Shown here: positions 1 to 10,816 of the stretch, piece by piece
How positions within the stretch are numbered: the stretch's first letter is position 1
Layout of the letters: every line of letters starts with the position of its first letter
Assembly: GCA_014871385.1 (NCBI GenBank)
Contig: CM026422.1
Span: 14,580,127-14,644,126 of the forward strand
Direction: 5' to 3'
Source: Ceratodon purpureus
Taxonomy: Eukaryota; Streptophyta; Bryopsida; Pseudoditrichales; Ditrichaceae
DNA: 64,000 nt
Translations under genes and position numbers: made by a program
The notes under the pieces: generated by a model
The model's input: only the letters and a program-made list of their open reading frames with translations
Told to the model about the DNA's origin: nothing
Database searches by the model: none

Positions 1-1083
1 TTCCACTCAGCGGGTTCCTTCCGATATTCCCTGATTTTACGATCGACTGTGAGTTCTACGATCGATCTGACTGCTGCCTGCCACTTTCCTCGATTCCCTA
101 TTATCTCTCCGTCTGGATTTGTTAGAATTGGATACCTAATTTGGCGGCCCTCAGCATGGGCAATCCGTTGCATTGCGTACGCCTCATTCTGCAGGTGCCG
201 AGCTCGTCGCTTAGCCATGGCCTCTCGCTCTCTCGTTCCTAGACTTCTAGGTCTGCGACCATTCACACGCCCCTGGATGTCTATGCTGGGTTCCACATTT
301 CCCGTTACTGATGGAAGTGCCGTGTGTGCTGGTCGAGGAATCAACTGTGGGAGCCTCCGATACAACGGAGGGGAATCGGTTCTCCGATCGACATTGGTGG
401 ATGGGCCTATCACACGTTCATTGTTAGGGCGGTGAATTAATTCTCGAGCCCACCCGAGAGTCCCTCTGTATTGCGGTGATCCGTTGTCGGTCCAGGGTCG
501 TGCCATGCTGGGTCCAAGAAGTGCATGCGGTGGAGAATACACAACCGACTCAAAAAAACCCCATCTCTCTACAGTCCAGGGCCGCATTTCAATACAGGAG
601 TGGGTCTAAAGTGAAAGACCCAATTCCACTAACATGAATTCAAAATTGCATGTTTCTCGACTTAAACCGAGACATCAACATGGGTTGCTAAGCTCAACTT
701 AAGATATGCAATAAAATTAAACCCCAAAGTAAGACAGAACACACACACTTCGAGTCTCTAAAGAGCGACATTTCACTTAGAACCTGAATTCATAAGAGCC
801 CGGCAACTCATACGATAATGAAGACATTAACCGCGAGCGCGTGGGTATTAGAGAGTACTGTGTCTGAAATACTATACTCACCAAAGTGTGTCTGTGCATT
901 TGCTAGGTTTTCGTCAATCATACGCCAAAATTCTTGTCGACCTCGGTAACCCTCACCCATATATGCTTTGTAAACCCTAATATTTCATTCAAAACCAAAA
1001 ACTAGGAAATCACCGTACCTGATTTGGAGTTGAGGGTGTTGTTCGAACGGCGGCACCGGTAGGGGTTGGCCTCGACGACGCCA
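1..1083 (-). CDS. Partial gene of unknown function running off the left edge
   Basis: A minus-strand frame is open from an ATG at 506-504 to the left edge of the window (168 codons), so the 3' end is missing. It is rich in Arg and Pro, with a basic stretch after an RERE motif and an ending that reads like a folded domain (motifs GKWQAAVRSI and KIREYRKEP). In front of it are two exon-like pieces: an ATG at 1083 opening 22 codons that end at a GTACGG donor (1018), and a piece near 984-889 with the motif RQEFWRMIDENL, which resembles the tryptophan-containing helices of trihelix or Myb-like proteins and ends at a GTGAGT donor. I could not make the phases of the first two pieces agree, so the exon structure is uncertain. 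It may belong to the same transposon-rich layer as the genes at 3206-3671 and 22451-28939. Confidence 0.45.
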
Positions 1084-1289
1084 TTGTCTTGCTGATGGGT
1101 GCTCTAAAAGATCTCCAGCACCCAGCAAACGGCAGAGCTCGGTTCGTACTCCTGTTCAATGCATTATGTAGTCTTCATGATCGGAGTCGCCGGAGCAGCT
1201 CCCAGATTCGGAGAAGGACGTCATTACTCTGTACTAGGTTTTAGGGTAAATCAATCCCTTGCAGCGGCGCTAGATCCCGACAACGTTCC

Positions 1290-2660
1290 ATGCCCACAAA
1301 TAGTCTAATTCTGCAATTGGAAATGGCGCCTCCTGAATACGCAACTCTTTACGTTGTGGCCGCCTACGACAAAAGTAGAGGTCTCCTAGGAATGGAGACC
1401 TATCCTTTGCTTTTCTTGCATTCTCCTGTCGCGAAGCGCGACCCCCTCCTAAATTCCAGGAAAATCGTTCCCTTGCAACCAATCGTGAGTACTTTCAGCC
1501 GCGGTAGAGACGGAACATTAAACAACCTAATTCACTTGTGGCCATATGGCACAAGTCTTTTCAGCTCCATATCTGCCTCTCCTAACATTGGACATGGAGA
1601 CATTTCCAATTGCCTCATACGAGGACCTTCTGTGCGCGGACAACGACGACGGTGATGACTGGTGGTTTCTTGCCCGAGGCACCATGGAGAAGGGCGAGAG
1701 CGACTGTCTCGGGCACACCGTTGGTAACAGGGTGGAAGACATTAGATCTACTGAGCCGAAGGGTAGCATTGTCGACATTGGTGATCACGTAGTGCAAGCA
1801 TTTGATCCGCAGTCTAGTCTCGGGAAAAAAGAGACGGCCATCGTAGATGCACTGTGTTCGAAGTACGGTATGTCTGGTGAGTTTAGGAAAGACTCAGGAA
1901 AGATCTAGTGAGCTTAGTACTGCTTCTGATCATTCTCTAGTATACTGAAGCAGTCGATGCGGGGAGAGAGGAGATTTCGATTAGTGCCGATGAAGCTGCA
2001 AGTCCTGCCGTAGTCACGGTCCTGAGTTTCAACCTTCTTTACATAGTACTCTTCCCCACAGTTTGTGCTTTCGTGATTTCCGAGAGGGAATATCAGACCT
2101 TGGGGAGAGTAGTGAGGTAGTTTTGGACGCTACTCGAGATATTCAACCGGCACAACATCACAGAAGAAGTGGATGGGACGCGGGTATGCAAAAGGATTTG
2201 ACCCACACCTCCCGGTGGCTGATGTACCGAGCATATAGCAGACGTAGGAATGGTTCATAAAGGCGACGCTCTTGATTCGCTTCTTGTAACTGCGGACGAG
2301 GATGCTAAGGGGCTCTGGCAGGAATGGTACGAAAACCTGAGTGATGAGGTGGCCCACAATCTTGAATGCTGGTCTCCAAGATAGTGTACGTGCTTCCTTT
2401 TCAGGGCAGTTTATTGCAATGGTTAGAAGGTGTGATGTTGTTGTAGTCGCGCCAGGACAATCGGAGGATGACTTGGCTGCTCTCAGTCTGCATCTGTATG
2501 TTTAGCATCAAACTAATATAGAAGCAATACCTTGCAATTTATAACCGATTTAGAGATCTGAAGTTCTCGTGTACACTTGTCTTACTGTCCGAAGCTCATG
2601 ACATGGACCCAGCCATACGGCGATTCTTTTATGATCCTGGAGAATGTAATGAGTGAATTT
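1290..2660 (+). CDS. Exon-like stretch, possible multi-exon gene, function unknown
   Basis: Several plus-strand stretches look coding and are separated by plausible splice signals. They are 1290-1484 (ends at GTGAGT), about 1565-1866 (acidic, motif DNDDGDDWW), 2063-2200, and two pieces near 2405-2498 and 2553-2647 that can be joined in phase across a GTATGT donor and a TTTAG acceptor. The last two carry the motif CDVVVVAPGQSEDDLAALSL, which resembles the hydrophobic strand and following helix of a Rossmann or methylase-like fold. That comparison is weak. Not all junction phases agree (1484 to 1565 does not), so this may be a degraded copy. It is unlike the surrounding AT-rich intergenic DNA. 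Confidence 0.3.
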
Positions 2661-3205
2661 TCTTTTAGGATTTCTTATTTACAAGCAAGTTCAACTACAG
2701 AAATAGCACAAAAAGTCTGAGAGGTAGACAGAGTAGGATTCTGTGGACCGGGTCCTTCAGACGGTACTACGGAAGAGTAAGGATGTTTAGTGGCTGCCTC
2801 TCCTAAGAATGCAACCGTTCGGAGTCTACCGCAGTGAATTAAGCGGAAAATCACAACTACCATTTAGTTTTGTGATACTTCAACAAGGGCTTCTATGAAC
2901 TTGCAATGCCTTCCGTTTACGCTTAAATCAACGTTGTTGAAACTGCTAACTCAGTGTTCAGGCTCTGATGAAACCAAAGGAGAGAAGCATTTACAAAAAA
3001 CTAACAACCAAGATACTGTGCAGACCGCCCCCTGGTAGATCACCATTTAGAAGCCACATTTTAAGCACATTTTTCATGACCACGTACAGCTTACAGAACT
3101 GGGGTTAAGTTAATAGAATTTTGAGTAGCACGAGACGATGACTCCTTCATCGGATTTACCAGCCACACTTTAAGGAATGCTGGCACATCACCGACTACTC
3201 AAGTG

Positions 3206-3671
3206 CTAAGGACCTCCACTGTCCACCCCCATGAATTCAGTAACTGCATTCAGCACAGCTTCTTCATCCTCTAAGACTCTTCTCGTAGACAGTTGTCGTC
3301 GGATCAAAGCCTCGTAGTTCCCGATCACCCTCTCCATAGCAGTACCGGCAACCTCCACCATATTTTCAAAGACTCGCAGTTTATGAGTAACCCTCTCGAA
3401 CTCTAGGGTCGTAGTGTTCAAAAATTACCTCTGTAATGGCGGCAAGTGGTCGAAGTCTCTCCACAATTCCCTGCTCTGCACCAATGGCTATGGCGGTAGC
3501 TAGTTCAATGGTTGTCTGTTCCCGTATGTCGGCCGCTTTGTTGTAGTTCTTCTCGGCGCGTCGGTGGTGTAGTACCATGTCCTTGTGTTTTTCCTTTACC
3601 CTTATTTGTTTGTCCTGAGCGTGACGCAGCTCCGTCTTTGCAATCTCCTTGTCTGTGGCCGAAGCTGTATA
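3206..3671 (-). pseudogene. 3' part of a transposon-interrupted coiled-coil gene
   Basis: The minus strand reads a charged helical protein from the insertion point (3671) to about 3381 and then, in another frame, from 3421 to a TAG stop at 3206. The helical part (motifs DKEIAKTELRHAQDKQIRVK and ELATAIAIGAEQGIVERLR) is probably a coiled coil. The frame changes near 3400-3425. Either one small indel broke the gene, or GTAATT to CCTAG (26 bases) is spliced out, which would be too short for a normal plant intron. Bases 3666-3671 are the left copy of the 6-base target duplication. The 5' part of the same gene lies 18.8 kb away at 22451-23263, and the two parts read in the same frame when the element is ignored. 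Confidence 0.7.
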
Positions 3672-3696
3672 ACACCATATTCGTTATTTTGGGAGA
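3672..3696 (+). repeat. Left terminal inverted repeat of the giant element
   Basis: These 25 bases match the reverse complement of 22426-22450 without mismatch. Similarity stops directly after them. A second degenerate copy of the TTTTGGGA motif follows at about 3706. Confidence 0.85.
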
Positions 3697-3823
3697 TATT
3701 CTTAATTTTGGGAAATCAGAGTGCACAGAAATGGCGACATTCGTCATCTCCCATTTACTTCAATCTTGCGGAAATCAATATTGAATCATTAATAACACCT
3801 TAAAGGAACAATGAGGCCCATGT

Positions 3824-3949
3824 CATTTAGGTCGAGTGGACCTAAATGCACGAACATACAGGAGAAAACTTAGTAATGATCATTGATTCATTAAAAACAT
3901 GTTTAAATAGAGATGATGATTAAGTCATTTAGGTCGATCACACCTAAAC
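3824..3949. repeat. Left subterminal palindromes, AGGTCGA family
   Basis: Two imperfect palindromes with half-site TTTAGGTCG lie 130 and 230 bases inside the left end (3824-3848 and about 3926-3949). The same family occurs at the right end (21758-22400). This fits subterminal protein-binding sites. Confidence 0.7.
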
Positions 3950-4253
3950 GCAATATAAACAAGGAAAAAGAATATACCACGCCCCCTGTAATTTTAGTAG
4001 TAACTATCCGTTACCTTTTCTAAACCAAGGTCTCAATAAAAGGCAATGTCAACTCACATAAATTACATTCGGAAATTTGAATAACACAAAAAGTGTGCAA
4101 GACAATGAGGCAAAAATAGCAGACGAGAAAATTTGATAAACAAATCAATCGTTTTATTCAAAACATAATTACATTGAAATAACACAGAGGAGTCTTATAA
4201 TCGTCTATATTGTCTGCGCCATTGCTATACAGTACATAGTATCCTCTATATGG

Positions 4254-5083
4254 TTATGGAGTCCCTCCGTAAGCCTCAATTCTTGACTTGACAAATTCCC
4301 GTTGGCGCTGACGTGTCCACGACATTCCCTCAACCTGCATCATTGGACTATCAAGAAGACGTTGCAACTTCTGCCTACGCCTATCACCGATGCTTGACTC
4401 TGGCAGAGAGTGGCGACGGGTACTGGATGGTTTAGAGTGGGAGTCGGCGGACTTCCTTGCCCTGGATCCAGTAGTTGTTGATCGCAGCCTCGGTATCTGC
4501 AAAGGGGATAAATTAGCATTGGGAAGAGATTTCGGTTTAGGTCGAATCGACCTAAACTGCTGAGTGCAACTGTAAAGGTCGAACGGACCTTGAACGAGGA
4601 GGCCTACATAAGCTACAACTAGACCTACAGGAGAGTATAAGAAGATCAATCATTTTAGGTGGCCTCGACCTAAAATAAGGACATCAGAATGAAACATCAT
4701 GAAAGAAACTTACAAGAATGAAACATCAGAAAGGAATGAAGAGTGAATACTGAGGAATGAAAACCAACCTTTGCCGGCGGTGGTGACGGCATGTCCTCCA
4801 CATTGTTATAAAGAGCACGCTTCGTAGGGGTAGAACTCTGTCGTTTCGGAGATAGAACATGCAGTACGGTCCGTGGCCACATAGGAGAAGGGGATTTCAG
4901 GGTCTTGGGAACGGACAGGTTAACCGGGCTGTCCACAACCCCTTCGTCGACAGCCATAGTTGAATAGTCCATCGTGGACTGCGCTGTTGCAACGGATTGC
5001 AACAGAAGCCCTCTGCTACGTAGAGAGGGCCCGCAGCCACAAGCATAATTCAAAGAATCCACAGAGGCTCGACATGCATTATC
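4254..5083 (-). CDS. Two exons coding a basic Ser/Pro-rich tail, element-encoded
   Basis: Two minus-strand exons join in phase 0: 5083-4769 (acceptor TTGCAG, donor GCAAAG/GTTGGT) and 4496-4254 (acceptor TTTTGCAG, stop at 4254). The first holds SP-rich motifs such as KSPSPMWPR and LSPKRQSSTPTKR. The second is strongly basic (TGSRARKSADSHSKPS, DRRRQKLQRL), like a nuclear localisation or DNA-binding tail. The upstream exon is not certain. The phosphatase domain just before ends at its own TAA (5314), but a GC-AG intron starting inside its last codons would keep the frame and make these exons its C terminus. No known domain is recognised. Confidence 0.5.
4535..4674. repeat. Three AGGTCGA-family palindromes inside an intron
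   Basis: Palindromes at 4535-4556, 4574-4592 and 4653-4674 fall in the intron between the exons at 4496 and 4769. They share the half-site AGGTCGA with the copies near both ends of the element. Confidence 0.65.
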
Positions 5084-5313
5084 CTGCAATCCACAAAGCG
5101 AATAGAAACATACATCCACCAATAATTCAGCAATGGATAAGGGTTCGTCGCAAGGGGCAGAGTAGATCAAGAAAGAAATATGATCTTCGTATTACAAAAG
5201 GAGTAGTCTGGATACAAAGATTACGCAAGTGGTTAAGATGTACAACATACTAATAGGTGCGCGGCAGTGATGAAATGTCTATTCACAAAGTAGAGAACCG
5301 GAACCATGCGAAA

Positions 5314-6480
5314 TTATGGTCTACGACTAATTGCCTCATTAATCTTAGCGTAGTGTTCACAGGTAGAACGGTCATCATAATACATTTTCTTCCCGATCGG
5401 ACGCTCGGCCCTGAATCTAGCGATTGTCCCCACAAAGTGGTGTAGGTCTACAAGATATGGCAAAAGTTTCGACAACAAAAAACGATCATCTGCGGCATCG
5501 GGATTCTGGTTGTTCCAAGTGGAGAGTAGAAGGACATTGTAAGAATTATTCTGACAGTGCTTGATCGGGCTGTCGTCGATAAAAATGGTGTTGGCTTCGG
5601 AATATATGCCACCAAATTTACGAAAGAGACCATCGGACATCGGCTTAAGGAAGATGTCCTTCTGAGTCCCGGGTTCCTTCATATATACCGGACGACCTCG
5701 AAAATCTACGCCCATAGGAACTCTCTGACAGTCCTCTTGACCTAGAATTCTGAGTGGATAGACAGGACGAATCGGACCGAACAGATAGTCGCAGATCATT
5801 TTTGTCGTCGAAGTCTTCATCGAACTCCAGACGGTTATGGTTGCGAATGCTGACAACCGACGAAGGAAATCAACGCAATTGGGCCTGACACAAACAAGCT
5901 TGGGGCCCACGACTGCTGGCTTGGACGCTGAGTGGATGCTAAGGTCATGGCTAACGAATGATTTTCTAGGCCAATTAGGAGTACTGGAGCATAGTATTCC
6001 ATTAAGGTCGAGGACAACGTTCAACCAACCACTCTGAGGTCTTGTCGGGACAGGACTCAATTCTTCACTAGAACTTACGTCACATCCAGATGCCTCGCGC
6101 ACCTGGAGAGGAAATACCGATGACAGATGGACATTACTATATTATACTAGGACGGGGTTATACGAATGATACAATAAGGACAGTAGCAAGGCAAGTCATT
6201 CTCGAAGGAAATAGTGCAACGAGATATAAGGATAGATGAAATACCTGAGCATCCTCGGCTTGGCCTTCTACAACATCCCGATCCTCCACAGGTCCCATCG
6301 ACCCTAATGAATTCTGAGTTTCATCGCTAGGAAAGACCTCTACGCACGTTGGCAAGGTCAGAGCACACTGGGCCGTGACATCTACATCCATATTTGTGCG
6401 TCCAGGCTCATCCGCAGTTTGGGCCATGACAACATCATCCACGATCCGAAGATCTTCCACTTCCTCATTCACTTCGTGAC
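5314..6480 (-). CDS. FCP1/NIF-like HAD phosphatase domain protein of the element
   Basis: Two minus-strand exons, 6480-6245 and 6102-5314, join in phase 0 (GCTCAG/GTATTT to CTCCAG/GTGCGC). The first codes an acidic leader. The second codes an FCP1/NLI-interacting-factor-like HAD domain with motif I VVLDLNGILC, motif II region TVWSSMK, and late motif IFIDDSPIKHCQNN. This family dephosphorylates proteins, classically the RNA polymerase II tail. Motif I has DLN where active members have DxD, so the second Asp is replaced by Asn. From memory, plant HAD-like proteins with a DLNG motif exist, so it may act as a binding module. No start codon is seen before 6480. Exon 6480 needs one base from an upstream exon, which the ParB/methylase-like gene can supply from 6705, so this may be the C-terminal half of one very long protein. 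Confidence 0.7.
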
Positions 6481-6562
6481 CTGGGCATTGCAAGAGAACT
6501 ATAGAATCATCAGAGAGTGATCAAAGAAGCTCACATAGAAGGGATTGGTAAAAAGTTGAACA

Positions 6563-6583
6563 GTTTAGCTCGGGTCGAGCTAA
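6563..6583. repeat. Single AGCTCGA-family palindrome
   Basis: Half-site TTTAGCTCG on both sides of an imperfect centre, in the 200-base gap between the ParB/methylase-like gene and the phosphatase exons. This gap may be an intron. Confidence 0.65.
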
Positions 6584-6687
6584 ACAGCCCATTTGTATTA
6601 ATTACAATCGTTTTGGTACAAAATGCACATTTCAGTGAACTACTCCGGTATTAACACCTCATCTACAAAATTCCGAGTTCAAAAAAT

Positions 6688-9600
6688 CTAAGTTTGGGAG
6701 GGACCTGAAGATGTCTCGGGAGCATCTCCCTGAGTCTGATTGTGGGAGGGAGAACGGGGAGGACTGGGACTACGGTCACGCATGACCTGGTCGGTGGAAT
6801 GATGGCTTGGCTCAGGCACTGATGCGGGACTCGGATCCGACTCTGGCAATTTTGCACCACCAGTAGGGGAGCCCAAAATCTCAAGTACTCGCGAAGTAGG
6901 CAGGGCACTACCTATCGGCTGGACATTGGGCAGAACTGGACCCGCATTCGGGAAAAGAGTGGCACTACCCATGCCTTGCAGAACACTCTGCAGTGCCGCC
7001 TGCACGGTCTTCTCTATATCCTTTTCCTGCTGTGCCATCCGATCTTGTAATGCTTCATTCCTATCCTTGGTCGCCTGCAATTCTGCGAGAATAGCTTGAA
7101 TATCCGGATCGGGAGCGGATCTCCCCAACGGGGAGGCTTGCCGAGCTGGAGGATTGACCCTCTTTTTCTTCTGAGCCGGCTTTCCAGTACTTCGCGCAGC
7201 GGCAGTCTTTCTCCCACTTCCGGATCCCAGCTCCGGTGCAGAACCCGGTCTCTCATCGTCCGTACGTGTAATGTCAACGTCTGGAAACTCGAGTCTTCTC
7301 CCCACTCCACCCTCAGATGCTGTCTGACTTACCGGATCAGAAGGCGGAGCATCGCTCTCATTGCTAATGTCCGCAGCACTGGAGGAGGCAGTCTGTTCCT
7401 CGGTGGGGGCATCCTCCTCCAGATCAACATCGTCACCCTCCTCCGCAGCTCTGCCTTTCCCTTTCCGCACGGCTCTGCCGTATTCCGGAAACCGTTCCTT
7501 ATCGACAAAATAAGCGTCGACACTAAAATCGGTTGGGTCCAGAGTTAATCCAAGTGCCTGAGCTTCGACCATATGAGGAGAGTCACTATCGTCCGCGACC
7601 ACGAAAGACGAGATCGAGAGCATCTGAAGAAAACAAAGACAAGGTAAATACGGTTAGCTCGACTCGAGCTAAAGTGTGGAAGTGTGTGCATACATGGTGC
7701 ATGTGATCAAAACAGTGGAACGATTTAACTCGACTCGAGCTAAAGTGTGGAAACTTACCGCGGCGGCTATGAGGGACTTCGTTCCCGCATAGAGCTGATA
7801 AATCGCCACCCCAGTACTGCGGAAAGTGTCGAGGACCTGCAGGTAGAACTCCATCCTTAACTCGGATGGATACATTGCGTACCTCCTTTCGTTGAACTTC
7901 CTGTTGTCCTTGTACAGTGGGTGGTCCGGAGTTCTGTACTCGCTCAGAGGTTCTGGCGTTGACCCGACGTTCTCAAGTCCATTATCATCAATGAGAAACA
8001 GGAGTTTGACGGGTTCCATTGCGATTCTGCTCTTTGGGGGGTGTCCGCCGAGTCGCTCGTTAGGAGCGGGTAAATACTCAGAAGGGACTCTTCTGCGACC
8101 ACTCAAGGTGTTTCGCTCCACCCAAGTGAGCACCTGGGCGAAGTCCTCATCGTCTCCGCAAATGAGAAGCCAGTGGCGAACATCGTGAAACTGTGGCTGC
8201 CCATACTCTTCGATCATATTAAAGAACTCCATGAAGAAGGGGTTCTCCAAAGTGTAGTTCTGCCTCGTCTTGTAGGTTGGGAGGAACCGGAAGTCGATGA
8301 TTCCGAATGTGAGTGCGCCGCCCGCCAACCTCCATATATCGGAGGGCCAGGATCCGAAGGACAGTCGAGGCTCCCTGATGAATGGGAGGAACCACATCTC
8401 AGCTGAAGGACACTTAAACGCATGTCGAACCTTCAGGAAGGTTTTAAAGAACTCAACCGCATATGGGGAGAGCTCCTTGGCCGACTTGTTGCGGAACTGT
8501 GTAGCTCTGGAGTTAGTCCAGTACGAGTCTGGAATACCCCAATCAAGCAGAACGTGCTTCGACTCCTTAGAGACAAAGTAAGTCTTCTTGAAGTGCTTCC
8601 AAGCGGGTACATCAAGGCCGTCTCTCTTGAATAAATGGAGCGTTGGATTAATGTTGTTGAACTCCGCTTGAGCTACAGCCTTACGTTTTCTCCGCTCCGC
8701 CCACTCCTTGACCGAGTAGCAGTCCTCCAATACACTCGTATTCTGCTTGATGGTCACCTTCGGATATGTGTACTTCCGACTTGGCCCAGACTTATGCAGG
8801 ATGTGCTTACACATCTTCTGGTGATCTGCCTCTGTCAAGTTCCCGAGCCATTTGAAGAACTCCCTTGGAAGCGTCCCATCCTTGTCCGGAACGAACCCCT
8901 TCCTCTCATAGAATTTCTTATGCGGAGGTTCGCTGTCGGGATCAATGAGTCCACCACATGCCGCAGACGCGATCACCTCCTTCCACAGGTCCCATGTTTC
9001 ATCACTGGATGTGATGATAAACAGCTCGTTTGTTAGGGAGATAGTGTTCTTCCCTCCCTTCTTCGCCACCATGGCTTGATGCTTCGCCACATCGATCATA
9101 GCGAAGCGCTCCCTGATAGCATTCAGAAAGTTCTGCATATGCACAGGAAGAATCCTTAGATGATGCTGTCTCGGAACAACTGTTTAGCTCGACTCGAGCT
9201 AAATTGATCGAGATATACCAGAATATTGAAAACGAAGAAGATTATCAATATTTAGCTCGAATCGAGCTAACCTGCAGGAAGTTTAGCTCGAGTCGAGCTA
9301 AACTGCTAATGCTAATGAATCAGTGAACTTACCTCGTATGTCTTCGACGATGGATTACTTTTTGGACCTGTACTCCTGCGGTCCGCAGCACCAGCGGCAG
9401 CATTTTTCTTTTGGGGCTTTCCATACTTCTCCCACACTTTTCTAGCGGCAAGTATATTGCTCGCCCAAGTTGGCTTGAACGGTGCGAGATGGTTCACCCG
9501 ATTATAGAATGCTGAGATCTTTCGCAGCTTATCATGATCCTTCGTCCAGACGATGTACGCATCCCACCTCCTGAAGTCCCTCAACAACTCCTCACTGGCG

Positions 9601-10706
9601 TTATCCTCGATGAGAGATTTGGACGCCGCCACGCTGTGTTGCCCGTTGATGATGTGGAATTCACAGCCTTCCAGATCCGATTCTTGTTGAGGTCGTGCCT
9701 TTGTGTCAGGCATGAGACACAGGGTTTGCTTTTGACTCCTATCAGGCATGTTGGCCAGGTAATTCTTCATCTCCTCCATGCCCCGCTTCTCATATGCACG
9801 GATAGTCCATGCGGCCGGTGCGGGCTTGCACCGCGTCACGTCCACACTGAACTTCTTTGGTTGCCCATTCGTTTTGAAGACGAACTCGTCCTGGCAATCA
9901 GAAAAGAAATTCTGGTAAATGCGATTGGCGTTGTCGAAGTCCAGGATCTCTCCAGCCTTGTTCACCTTGGGGAGTTCCCCGAGAACAGAGTTCAAACTTG
10001 TTGCCAAGTCCTCTGCAGATAAGAGCAAGTCCTTCTTCGGCTTTGGCTTCTCAGTTTTCTTCTCGAGTCCTTTCTTCTTCAATGGTGAGTGGGGCGTGGG
10101 AGTTGCAGAACCGCCTCGGCTTTGGGATGGAACTATCGCTCTCCCCCTACTGCGTCCTGTCTGTTGGCTCCCCATTTGACTCCCGGTTGCTGTCACTCCA
10201 GACACGTCAACTTGAGATTTTCCGAGGTTCTGCTTCACCTTTGCCTCCGTTGCGCGGAGAGCAAGGGTGCAGACAACATTCCTCAGTTTCCACGCTAGGG
10301 ATTTCGCTCCGAGAGTTCGTCCATCCTTTGTTGCCCATTTCCTGTCCAGTATTTCTTGTCTCATCGTGGACACTATCTCCTCGAAAGGTGAATTGGACAA
10401 ACTTTCCATTAGGGAAATGGGGTCGAAGAGGTTCTTCGCTACGTCTACTACTATGGAGAAGAGGTATGGAGTAGCCCCGGTAGTTGAGCAGAGGATCTTG
10501 ATTTGGTCTTTTCCCTTATTGTCACACTCGGTGACCTTTGTATCCATATCGATGACCTCGGGATCATCGACTTCTCCCTTGAAAATGGTTGCGAAGGTAA
10601 GATATGGGGTGTGTGCAACCCATCGCAGAGTCCAATGTTTGACCTTCGTGGGGTCTTTGAAGGTCCACGGCTCGAATTGTGCTTGAGTCATCCCCGTCAT
10701 CGTCAT
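6688..10706 (-). CDS. ParB-like domain fused to degenerate DNA-methylase-like domain
   Basis: Three minus-strand exons join in phase 0: 10706-9333, 9132-7759 and 7623-6688 (donors GAG/GTAAGT and GCG/GTAAGT; about 1227 residues). Residues 1-170 are unknown; 180-230 are basic and low-complexity. Residues about 295-370 fit a ParB/sulfiredoxin-like fold, with a WTIRAYEKRGMEEM strand-helix and INGQHSVAASKSL at about 353-365, where bacterial relatives have G-x-H-R; the Arg is Ser here. The second exon resembles a beta-class N6/N4 adenine methylase. Its motif IV place reads IIDFRFLP instead of DPPY, HWLLICGDDEDF resembles motif V, and YAGTKSLIAAA, ending at the splice junction, resembles motif I with the second Gly lost. 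Methylation activity is therefore doubtful. The third exon is a Pro/Ser-rich linker with a short coiled coil (7080-7020). It ends at TAG 6688, or splices from 6705 into the phosphatase exon, also in phase. Function is inferred from fold only. Confidence 0.7.
7652..7743. repeat. Two AGCTCGA-family palindromes in an intron
   Basis: Copies at about 7653-7673 and 7723-7743 lie in the 135-base intron that splits the methylase-like motif I region. Most of this intron consists of the two palindromes and a shared AAAGTGTGGAA tail. Confidence 0.75.
9183..9302. repeat. Three AGCTCGA-family palindromes in an intron
   Basis: Copies at 9183-9203, 9251-9270 and 9282-9302 lie in the 200-base intron between the ParB-like and methylase-like exons. 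The adjoining exons carry none. Confidence 0.8.
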
Positions 10707-10791
10707 CTGAATCAGATATAGGAACAGGCTTGAAGAAATGTCGTAGCGCCTCAGTTACCCTTCCTCTCTCCTCACTGCAAGGAGGACACAT
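10707..10791 (-). other. Possible upstream coding exon in a conflicting frame
   Basis: Just before the chosen ATG (10706) the minus strand has an acceptor (CTCCTTGCAG at about 10775) followed by an acidic, coding-looking stretch, HFFKPVPISDSDDDDGDD, which also opens from an ATG at 10791. It is in a different frame from the ParB-like exon and stops at 10564. Either it belongs to a short upstream reading frame, or a one- or two-base indel has cut the true N terminus off. Confidence 0.35.
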
Positions 10792-10816
10792 TTACCATTA
10801 GACAAATTCAAAGCCA

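Noticed and set aside
7669..7758. C-terminal extension of the methylase-like exon past 7759
   Set aside because: It reads into the intron palindromes; a consensus GTAAGT donor and a phase-0 acceptor at 7623 give a better model.
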